Shown here piece after piece: positions 38,301 through 50,300 of a stretch of DNA of 64,000 nt (positions within the stretch are counted from its first letter, which is position 1; every line of letters begins with the position of its first letter). The notes below the pieces were generated by a model, which made no database searches, was not told the DNA's origin, and worked only from the letters and a program-made list of their open reading frames with translations. Origin of the DNA: Adenanthera pavonina (Eukaryota > Streptophyta > Magnoliopsida > Fabales > Fabaceae); the NCBI GenBank assembly GCA_026686845.1, contig JAIVEN010000004.1, positions 10,634,827-10,698,826 on the forward strand. The letters run 5' to 3'. Position numbers and translations under genes: made by a program.

Positions 38301-41300
38301 TGTTGGAATATTTTCCTCTAAAAATAAACCACACTTCTTTTGGATATGTTGGATTAATGACTTGAACCAAACACATTCTAGACTTTCCTTATGCACTTCA
38401 ATTATCTCCGCATGATTTGATAAGGTAGCAACTAAAGTTTGCTTTGTTGAGCACCAGGACATAGTTGTACCTTCACATGTAAATAAATACACTGTTTGAT
38501 ATCAGCTTTATGTGGATCAAATAAGTATCCTACATCTGCGTAACTAATTAATTGTAATCTGGATTTAACAAAGTAAAACAACCTTACATCAATAATCTCT
38601 TTGAGATATCAAAATATATAGTTAGCTCAATTTCAATGTCTTTTTGTTGGATAAGAACTAAATCTTGCTAATATATTTATTGCAAATGCAATATTAGGTC
38701 ATGTTAAATTAGCAAGATACATTAATGCACCTATAGCATTAAGATATGGTACTTCAAAACTGATGAGCTCTCTTCATTCTCTCTAGGACCAAAAGAGTCT
38801 TTATTTACATCAAGTAATCTTACAACTATTGGGATGGAGATGAGGGCATATTGAAGATTGTAGAAAAGAGAGGTCATAAACATGGAGATGAGGAAAGATG
38901 AGGGATGATGAAAATGGAGAGGACAATGTAAAAAAATTGGTTCTTAGTAATAGGAATGGGGAAGGATAAGGTCCAAGTAGGAAGTACTCTTCCCTTTGTC
39001 AATGGGTGAAAGTCAATGAAAATCAAGATTCTAAAAAACCAACCAAACATGACATTAGTGGGAATATAATTAGGATTACCAAGAATCTAGAATTTTGGAA
39101 TTGAAATGGACACTTATTTACTTGATTCCAATAAAGTTTTAAACTTCAATGGTAGTCAAACTTTTATTTATCTATGAATAAAATTTGCAGCATTCCCTTT
39201 ACGAAGAAGATTGTGTGATTATCCTTCTCTAATCTAGTTTAGCCAAGCATTCTTGTTAGATTTGGTTGGTGATAGTAGCTTACTCATAGAGTGAGTCTTT
39301 ACTTTCTAGATATTTGTCGACATATTGGTGACATTGTATTCTGAGTGGTCTAAGCATGGGTACTATAAGATGACACCACATGCACAAGTCAAAAATCTAA
39401 GTTTGTAGCAGAAGGAGAACTAAGGAATGTGTTGGGAAGGCATGTATGAGGGACAAAGTACAATGGGAGTCTTCTTGCCAAGTGAGGACTACAAGAATAA
39501 AGATCTCTTCCTTTATGATGAATGTATGCATTAAAGTGGTGGAAGAATTGTGACAAGCTTAAATTAAGCCCTAGAACTTCTTCGTGGAGAACCAATTTGG
39601 CAAAAACCCCTTAAGGCTTGAGTGGTCGTATGCAATAGAACCACTTGTTAAGAAGGATAATGCTAATGTGGAAAGTGCAAATGAGGATTAATGTTATATT
39701 GGAAGGTAAATGGAAATGTATTAAAAAACATATTTGACATATTAGTGATGAAAAATTTTGGTAACGAACAAGCTTTGGGAGTTATTAAATATGGATGGAG
39801 TTGGGAACCAAAAGTGTTACCTAAGAACAGTAAGAACTAACAATGAAGGTGTCAAAGCAATGATCATAGATGTCAACATAGAAAGTAAACAAAACTTTTG
39901 CCCAAGATGTAAGAATAAACAAAGGAATCATAAAGGATGGTGATATGTTTTTCTTAAGATGGAATGTATGAGTTACAATTGTGGAAGAATCCAGTGTTTG
40001 GGATATTTTAGGAAGGGGTATAAAGACTCATGGAACTTAGGAATAATGGAATGAAACACACTCACTATGAAAAAGCAAGTGCAACTACTAACTAGAAACT
40101 TTGAGCATGTTATAAACTTGAGGTGTTTAAATGATATAGTGAAAGCCTACTAACAATATATTAGCAATTGGCTCTTATCAAGGTGATAAGATCTTCACAA
40201 ATGAAAAATTCCTGTTAGGATCTAATAAGATGGATAACAGGATTGTGTTAAGGAAAACTAGTATAGGAAGATTATCATTAAATACTAAGTAGGCATAAGC
40301 ATGATAGCAAGTGAATTCCATTAAAGGATAAGTGTGGTAAGAGGACAAGTTATGTGAGAGTGAGTTATCCAAAGTGGAATATGAGTGAATTCTCATTTTG
40401 ATTAGAATGGTGTTAGTGGTCAAGGCTTGTCTAGATGAAGGCAGTATTTAATTTCAAGGACGAAATTCCTAAAAGGTAGAGAGGATGTAACATCCCACAT
40501 AATAAAAAGCTTTGGTTAAATGATAATCAAATGCTAATATGGATTAAAAATTAATGTGAATGGTTTTGGCAAAATTCTAGTACTTATGTGATTTATTTAT
40601 GAAGGAAAATTGTGAATTTAAGGGCCTAAAATTCAATTCAAAAAGGTGTGGAGTGTGGTTGATTGAGTCCTAAGGAATTTTCATTTATAAAACTTTGTTA
40701 GAAAAGATTTTATTGTGTTTTGAAATGGTTTAATTGGGCATTGGATACAGAAATCATTATTAACATTTTTCCCTACAAAAACTGAACAGCTTTGGAAATT
40801 GACAAGTTTTAAGAAACAAATGGAAATATTTTGGAGTGATACCTTTTGCATTAAAAATTAGAAATCCGAAGCTTTCCAAAGAGTCATAATTCATAAGGTC
40901 TAGAAAATAAATTACAAATTTTCAAAGTTGATGTTGAAAAGTTGTCAAACAGAAGCCATTGCCATGATGTTTACATTTTTAGCAGTGGTAGGAATCACAA
41001 TATGAGAGTTTTGAGCTATGGAATGGAAGAGAACATCAGCCAAAAATTTTCTAAAGCTTTTATGGTTAATTTCCATCAATTTTAAGGCCAAATCATTGAG
41101 GTGAGATGATTCCTACATCTCTCTTATCCTCATCTTCAAATTTCAAAGTTGGATGTTAGGTTTTGGTTGTATATGATGATATGGATGAGCTAGGGCTTCA
41201 AATTTCTTGAGGGGTTTTGCTAGACAAACATGGTAGATGCTAGTAATAACATTGAGTTGCTCTCAAAGAGTGGATATTTTGAGTTTAAACTAATTATTTT

Positions 41301-44300
41301 GAATTTGGGTGAACCCTAGTTAGATGGCTTTGGAAACTTGAAAATGCAAGATAATGGGTCATGAAATTTTTATAACCTGTTGCAATGGACTATAAGGGTC
41401 ATGTATATCAAGTTTGGTAGGATTTAGACTTGGTTTGCTATATAAACAACTTACTTAGTAATATAACTTTAAAATGTTATCGGTAAAATGTGAACTTTGG
41501 AAAGAAGGCAATTCTTGTTTGTGAGTGATAAAACTTTGTATTTAGTCTTTTGGAATTATGAATGATGATGTATGCAAAGTTTCATGATATTTGGTTTTTG
41601 TTTGCTTCATGAAGTGCTTGCTCGATATTTTGATTCAACATGATTTCTTTTGTATATTTGAAGTAAGTGAAAGTTCTTTGGATACATGGGTAACTCTTGA
41701 GAGTTTATTTAGTTGTGGTATTATGTTGAAATAGTTAAGTAGAATTCATGGTTTTGGACTCATGATGGTTTCTTGTGGCATTGCTTGGGAGTGAAGGATA
41801 TTAGCACTCTTTACTTTTTGGATTCAGAGTTGTATCCTAAACTCTTGGCAATCTCAAACTTGAATTGCTTGGATCACTCAAATGGCTTGCCACGGTGTCA
41901 GTTTTACTCTTAGTTAGGTTGAGGTTGATAGATTTATTAGTTTTGGACTTAATTACTATGTTTGACACTTATAGCTCTATTTGTAACTTATTTGAGCTTA
42001 TTGGGTTGGTTTGGTTAATTATTGTTATCCCTCTTATGTACATAACTTGGACCATATGACTACTTACCGTGACACCTTGTAGTTTTTGGAAGGTTTAAGG
42101 TAATTAGGGAGTATTTCTATTTTTTATATTATGCACATATAGTTTTATAACATGTTAAGATCCATAGTCACGACAAATGTATATGTATGTTATGATATTG
42201 ACTATTAAGACTCATGGGTAATGTAGCATATGATATATATATTAATAGTGATTATGTATATGTACATTGATAGTCAAACATTGTACACCCTATGTTTATA
42301 TTATGTGATATTGAGGTTTATGGCTCATTGATATGAATATATGATGGCTTTGACTGTAACATCCATCTTTTCATGGCTAGGTTTAAAGGTAAGAAAAGAA
42401 AAGTACCTAATTCCCTAGCAGTATCAAAAGATGTTTACGATGTGCTTTGAATAAATATGAGAAAAATATGGTTGGAAAAGATGAAGTATTAATATGCTAA
42501 ATGGTAATTTTACATACTAGGCCATTAAGTGTAATATATGAGAAATTTGGGTCCTTAAGTGTAATAAAGTAAAAATTTAAGTCTTTTGCTAGTAATTTTA
42601 AAGAATTTTGAAAATCCAATATTAATGTCAAAATGGACCTTATGACATGTTGGACCTAATGGAATAATGTATTAAAGTTAGAAAGAATTAGTTTGAAAAG
42701 AAATAGACTATAGAATGCAATAGAAATTATGCAAGAAAATAAAAATTTATTGTGGGTCCACAATGCTGGTAAAGTAAAAAAAACAAAAATCTGTGAGTCC
42801 TACATAAAGTATAGTTTGAGATAGTTAAAGAGATAAATACAGATCCTAATATACTTTATTTCTTGTATAGAATAAAGCACAAACAATATTACAAATACTG
42901 TAAAAGTACCTTTAATTATCTAGATAAAAAGTAACCAATAAAAGATATATTTGGATCAAGAAAAATATGCAATATGAAGGAAACTCCCTCTCATAGCATT
43001 GGCCGAAATTTATGCATGTGTTTGGAAAGGAATGTCTTAATATTTTTGGGTAAACTTCCTTGAGAAGGTATTATTTTTGGACAAAAAAAATCAAGAGGAT
43101 ACTTGGACAATTTTTATGAAGCCTTGAAGTTTGTAAAACCTCTCCTCTCTTAGATGAAATATGTGTAGCAATAAGAGAGATGAAGTGTTGAAAATTTCAA
43201 GAGAGAAAGAGAGGAAGGAAAAGACGAAAGGAAGAAGAAAGGAAGGAAGTCTCCAAGGCAAGCTTCAAGCAAGTTAGGTAAGCTTCTTCCTCTCAATATG
43301 TGCATTGTCATTGAATATCACGTGGTTTGCCCATCCATTAAATTGTACATAAGGCCTTGTGTATGGGTAATAAAGCTTGTAATTTCTCATCACTAAATTA
43401 TCATCCTTTAGCTGAGAAACAAAAATGGCTATAGATTGGGGTTGTACTCTCTCTAAATGGCCATCAATTTAGGTGGTTTAAGGAATAAGAGTCATGATTC
43501 AACCATTAGTGCAATGGCTTTTGGTCAGGTATACGGAAAAATTTGAGATATAGCAATTGATATGAAAAAGAGTAAGAATGTCATTTTTCGAGTTAGGGAA
43601 ATAAAATATGAAAATTACATTTTTGTCCCGGGAAGAAGAATTAATTGTATGTTAGTCCCTAGGAAAAATTATGAGAAACGACCCAAAAGAATAAATATTT
43701 GTATATTGACTCGGCTCTAATTTTGTAAATATTAAAAATTATTCAAACTGAAGTTTATGACATACTGAACCTAATGGAATAGTGTATTGGGCTTAACAAA
43801 ATCAATTTGAAGAAAATTGATGGTCGAATGTTGTAAAAGTAACAGTATAAAGAAAAAGATCTTGTAGGCCCTACAAAAAGTAGAAATGAAGAAAGAAAAT
43901 TATGTAGACCCCACATAGATATTTTAGGAGACATAATAGTAAAGTAAATACAAATCCAAACTTACTTTAATCATGTAATTATAAAATAATTTAATACTAC
44001 AAAAAGTAATTTTACTAGTCCACATATAAAGCAACCAACACAAGATATAACTAAACTAGAAAAAATATAGTGTTTTGGAGATTTTTTCCTCATACATGGC
44101 GCCATCTAGTGAGGCATGTGTTGGAACTGGATTAATTTATTTATTGATTGGGGCATGATGGTTAAGTTTTAGCTTAACTCAACCTGACTTAGTTATTCAA
44201 ATATAGTTAGTGGCTTATTTATTCTCACTCCCCCTTGGCCAATGTGTTGCATAGAGAAAGAAGGAAAAAGTTGTAATATCCTTAAAAATTTAGATATCAT

Positions 44301-47300
44301 GAAATGTATAGGCATATGGAAAATTTTGAGATACAATGATAGAGATGAAAAAGGGAAATGAGGTCATTTACTGGGTCAAAGAGATAAAATTTGAAAATTA
44401 TATTTTTGTCCCAGAAAAATAATTATTTGTATGTTAGGCCCTGGGAAAATTACCAAAAAGGACTCAAAAGAATAAATATTTACATTTTTACTCGACCTAA
44501 AAGCAATTTCATAAATATTAAAAATTTATACTAGAACAAAGCTTATGATATACTAAACCCAATGGTATAGTGTATTGGACTTAACGAATCAATTTGAAAG
44601 AAATTAGATTGTAGAATATATATACTGCAAAAGTCAAAGGATTGTGGGTCCCATAAAAAGTAAGCAGGAAGAAAAAAATTATGTGGACCCTACACAGACG
44701 TTTTAAGAGACTGGATAATAAAGTAAATACAGATCTAAGCTTACTTTAATCTTGTACTCATTAAGTAATTTAATACTGCAAAAGGTAACTTTATCGGTTT
44801 TGGTATAAAGTAACCGATACATGATATAGCTAGACTAGTAAAAGTATATAGTATTTTGGACAATGAAACCCCTCAAGTGACGCCACCTATTAGCTTATGT
44901 TGGAATTGAATTTTAAATCATTTTCATCCAAGACTTAATGGTTAAGAAATTGAATAACTAGCATATAACCTTGGTTAATTGGTAGGTTAGTGACTTATTT
45001 ATTCTCACTCCCTCCATTTGGATGCCACATACACTTGAGAAAGAGAGAGAGCAACTGCTAGATAGCCAAGGAAGAGGAAGGAATATGAAGAATAAGAAGG
45101 AAAAAAAGGAAGAAGAAAATCCAAGAAAAATATGTATGTTTTCACATGTGATTTTCATGAATTCCAGCATAGTTTGGAAGTAGTTAGCAAAGTTCTCCTC
45201 TTCTTTTCTTCAAGTCAATATTTCGGCCAATCATGGATAAAGAGAAGGAAGGTATTTTTCTTGCATGAAAATGAAGATAAAGTGTGAGAAATGCAAGAAA
45301 AGTAAGTATTGGTGTACTTGGAAGCAAGTTTTTGAAAAATCTCATTTTCCCTCTTCAAGCCCTAATTTTCAACCAAGTTATTGTGTAAGAAAGAGTTGGA
45401 TTTTCATTATTTTGATATGAAAAATGGTTTCTCGTGGTGTAACAACCCTCAGTATGATATCCTAAACTTAGTCGTAAGCTAACGGGAAGTATACTTGATG
45501 ATATGTTCAAGACTGGAGGAATCAGGATAGAGGAAGAAATGGAAGGAGGCAAAACCACCTCATGTTGCGGTTTAAACAAGTGACATCACTATGGACGAGT
45601 TGAAACTTGGAAAATTTTTTTAGATATAAGGGTCTTATGCCGTGATGAACTTACCTCCAACCGCATCGCAAGTCCGAAAATGTGTTTGAATCAAATGAGT
45701 TTTAGTCAATGGAGAAAAAAGAAAATCAAGGAAAGAAGCATTTTCTCTGCTAGGATTTGCTTCCACCCACCTTAACATCTCCTTCTTTGTTTTCTCTATG
45801 AATTTCAGTTGGAATCCATGGGAGTATGTTGAGTTTCGGTTGCATTGTATTTTCCACTGATTAAAATGCTTGGTTTGGTGTTGTAAAAGTGTTATGTAGT
45901 GTTAGGAAGGTTTGGGTATGAGTTTTGGTGAGATTGTGATGAGTTTGAGTGGAACCCTAGGTTGGAAATTGTAGAGGGAGTATGAAATCTGAGATGTATG
46001 AGGATGATTATGATGTGGATGATTAATTAGACTTCATTAGTGTATAATTACATTGTTAGAACTATGGGTTAAGTTTGGATGGCTAAATTGTGGATTTGAT
46101 TAGAGGAGTTTAAGTAGTGGTTAGCAACCCCAAAGCTTGTGAGAACCTATGTGTGCGGTGTCGACAATTTAAGGTAACCAGGTGTTTGTGATTTATGTGT
46201 TATATGTTGATATATATGCATGTTCCTGTTCATACCATGATATTATTTGTGTATATGTATGGTTTTTCTATATATATCATGGTATGTACATGGCTATTTG
46301 TATATGATAATGATGATGAGTATGATGTGTATGTGTGATTTTGTAGCATCCCCACACTATTGCATGCTAGCATGACCATGATGATGATTATGATGATGAT
46401 ATAGATATTTAGAGGCATGTTAGCATGACATTGACATCATCACCATTGATGTATATTGTGAGGCGGATGTTAGGGTGGTGATAAAATGTGATATGAAGAT
46501 GATTGATATGATATGATAATATAATGAAATATCACTACCACTAAATCCTCTCCAATGGCTAGGAGAGAAATGGATTTGGGAATGCATCTTCCCCAAATCA
46601 TCACCAATTTAGGTGATTCAGGGGAAGGAGAGCCACGGTCCAAATACTAATGTAATCTTTAGCTGGGTTGCATTAGTGTAAGGTAAGCTTGGTGATGTCC
46701 TAGAATCAATCTTCACCGGCTGTTAAAAGGGAATCACCCATTGGAAATGTTCTGTTATGACACTAGACTGTGGCTCTAGCTGTGTACAAGGAAGAACATG
46801 TATACCATGTCATTTTGCATTACATTGCACCATGTGTATATATGTGTGAATTGTTGATATAGGTTGCTTGTTTTTGTGTTCCCAGTTACTAAGACTTTGT
46901 TTCACACCCCCCATCACTAACATTTCAAGTGAAGACTGTAACGCCCCTCATGATATCTTTATTGGTTTTGTGTTCAGGATCAGAGGATGTAGGACGGATA
47001 TGGTTCAAGAGGAACTAGAAAAGGCTCCGCGCCGCGGCGAGGTATGCTGGAGCCGCGGTGAGAGTCTGGAAATTTGTTTAAATCCGGATCAGTTCAGTAG
47101 AATGGAAAAAGAAAGAAACGGAGGAAATAGAGGGAGACCGCGAGGAGCAGTGCTAGGGTTCGAGATTCCCGGCTTCTAGGAGTGATTTTTGGACCTCAAG
47201 AGCTTGGATTCAAGTTGGTAAGTGTTCTCTACTCCTCCCTCTCCATTTTCTTCAGTTGAAGTTTGGGATTTTCGGTGTTAAGGTTGGATTTCCAATTTGG

Positions 47301-50300
47301 GGTGAAATCCACCGATTGAAATGGATGATTTGAGGTTAATGGAGTGTGTTTTGGTATTCTTATTGGTTGGATGTGTGTTTGGAAGGGTTTATGTGCGATT
47401 TGAGCTTAACCCTAGGTTGTTTCCGGTTAGGGCTCTTGGGAATCTGAAGAGTATGTGTTCGAGTAGTGTTTAAACGATCCTTGGGAATTATTGATGTATG
47501 ATTGGGGTGTTGGAGCCTTGGGTTAAACCTACAGTGGTTAAATTGTGATATTGTGATTATTGATATATTGTGTTAATGGGAGAATTATGTGTTATGAAGG
47601 TTAATTGGTTAACCATGTGGGGCTCAAGCGTGTGGAACTTGCCTGAGCATGGTATTGACAATCCGAGGTAACCGGGTGTTTGTTTATGTGGTTTTATACG
47701 ATAGTATGTATAGTTGTATATATATGCATGTCCTTTTCATACCACGATAGTGATATGTTTGTGTGTTGCTATTATATATCGTGGTATGTATATAGTAGAT
47801 GATGTTTATGAGTATTGTGATGAGATATGTGATGAGAACACTAACGTGATATGATATGATGATCATGATGTTTACGATGATACATTAGCATCACCACATG
47901 TTATTGTTACATTGAGATGTATGACGGATGAAGTGGTGATGATTTGATGATGTATGATATATGATAATAAATGAAATTGTTAGGGAGAATAAGGTTGGAG
48001 TATGTGATATTGGGTATGTTAGGGAGGATAAGGGTGGATTGTATGTGTTAGGGAGGATAAGGATGGGTTATTTGTATATGTGTGTCAGGGAGGATAAGGA
48101 TGGGTGATATGTATATGTGTGTTAGGGAGGATAAGGATGGAAGTCCCAAAGAGGACGACATGCATATCATGCATTTTACATTGCATTCATATGTTATATG
48201 ATTCATATGTGTATATATATATGTTTATGTGTTGTTGATCCCGGTTACTGAGACACTGTCTCACCCCACCCTCTCCCATGACTAACCCTTTCAGGTGAAG
48301 GTTCTGGCTCTAGTCCGGTGAAGCCTAGAGAGTAGCTGTGTACGTGAGAAGTCTATGTAGTGTTTATATTTTTGGATAATGTATTATGTGCCAAGTAGGG
48401 TAGAAATTTGTGTATTGAATGTATGAGATTGATAGGATTGTTATGGATGAATGTATGCTTGGTTATGTTTATGTGGAATGTGTTATGCTAGTGTTTTGAG
48501 AGTGTTAGGTATTTGGCTCGTTTTGTCATGTTGGGGTTCAAAGGGGTCAGAACTCAGAGGAGTGGTTCCTTTGAGGTGCAACCTCCTTGGATATGTTGGT
48601 TTGGAGAGTTTGGACCTGTATGAATGGTCTCTGAGTGACCAGTTGTCTTTGGTGACAATTGAGGTTGGTTAGTGGTGAGTTTGGGGCCAATAAGTGGTCA
48701 AAACAGCGTCAGGGGATCCAAAATCTCCATACGGAGTTGGATTGAGGTGAAAGTGGTGTCTGTGGTTAGATTGGGACTAGATTGACTTGTAGGAGTTGGA
48801 ATCAAGTCAATCGGAGGTCAGAGCATAAAGTTATGCACGTCGGAAGTTCGCCCCAAAATGTTGTAGTGTTGATATGGGATATCAGCAAGAGGGCGCCGTG
48901 GCGCTAGTATGCAGGCCGCTGCGCCAGTGATGGTAGTAGCAAGGGAGAAACAAGCAGGCCGGAGCCGCGGCGGTCCTGTAGCGGCCGCTGCCCCAACCCA
49001 AAGTTTGGTAATTTGGGGTTCGTTTCCGCTGGTCTGAGGATGTGAGATGTTATTTTTAAGCGGTTTGGGTTGTGTTTGGTTGTATTTTGTGAGATATTGG
49101 TTATTGTGGAGGTAGGATGTTACAAAGACTCTAGTACTAGTCCAAAGAAAATAAAGGATAGTATGACTATAATCGATATGAGGACAATGATAACTGTGAT
49201 GATAATGGTTGTATGATATTAATGATGATAAATGATATGTGATAATATCGATGATGATGTGGTATAGATGTGTTCATGTATGGGTGTATGTCTATGATGA
49301 TGAGTTGGATCCCGGTATGGGTCAATATTGTTGGAGCATAGTTGTGAACCATATTGGCCATATGTGGGAGCCCAAAGAGGGCTTTGGGTCTAGTATGTGT
49401 ATTTTGGGCATGTGGCCTATTGTGTGGAATTGGGATTCAAGGGGTTCAAATCTCGAATGAGTGGTTTTTCTAGGATGAAACTTCATTAGACAAGTTGGTT
49501 GAACCAAATAGGACCTATGTGAATGGTCCTTACATGCCAAATTGCTTTGGCTGGTAATTGGGGCTTCTAAGTTGTGAGTTTTGGCCAAAAAGTGATCAAA
49601 TTGATTATAGGTGCTCAAAATCTCTATATGAAGATTGATTGAGATGAAACTAATGTCTACGAATAGATTAGAGCAAAGGTGACTTATAGGAGTTGGAATT
49701 AGGTCAATCAGAAGTCAGAGTACAAAGTTGTGTATGTAGGAAGTTCACCATAAAAATTAGCAAATTGTGATATTGTATAAGTAGAGGGCATCATAGTGCC
49801 AGAAGCTTGGCCACAGCACCAAGTGCTATTGCCTCTCTTAGGCCGTGGCGGCACTATAGCTCACCGTGGCATAGCCTTGTTTCGGTGTTGTTTGGAGTTT
49901 TTTTTGTATTTTTAAGGTTTCTAGAAGTTAATTTGGGGTATTTGAGAGTAGGTTGCTACACGTGGTAGAAAACCTTAAAGACAAGTATTGGAATCAAGAA
50001 AATCCTTAACATAAGCTACATAGGCTTTTGGGGCTGCAATGAGACTTTATAAAGGAAGCCATGGAACTAGTAGCTCAAGTAGATTTCTAATGTTGATATA
50101 GGTCTTAGAGAAGCCTAAGGAAGCCAGTGGAAGCATTGGATCCAAGAAGAATAGCCAAAGAAATGCTTTAACGTAGCTAAATTCTCATTTTTACACTTTA
50201 TTATCTTGCTATATTGTAAATGCTTTATGATGTGTCATATTGTTTACTTGATGATTGTTGATTGTTTTGGTTGTTTAAATGAGGGGGCTTTGTGCCTAGG

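Larger units (their letters stand above)
45438..49960 (+). mobile_element. Family-1 solo LTR with perfect TSD, itself invaded
   Basis: It starts TGTAACAACCCTCAGTATG and ends GGTTGCTACA. The duplication CGTGG lies at 45433-45437 and 49961-49965. Net length after removing the inner LTR and its TSD is about 2.33 kb. Closely similar in its first 500 bp to the copy at 20737. The inner element breaks it between 'caagtgaagac' and 'tctagtactagtcc'. Confidence 0.9.

Noticed and set aside
39758..39943. 61-codon plus-strand ORF with CPRCKNKQRNHKG
   Set aside because: The C-x2-C piece hints at a zinc knuckle, but the H and last C do not fit the retroviral CCHC spacing, and the flanks are full of stops.
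47029..47075. CpG-island promoter signal in the GC-rich block
   Set aside because: The same block is a conserved internal part of the family-1 LTRs, so it is not evidence for a host gene.
46868..47179. 103-codon plus-strand ORF
   Set aside because: It starts in the outer LTR and continues across the insertion junction at 46937 into the inner LTR, so it cannot be an ancestral gene.
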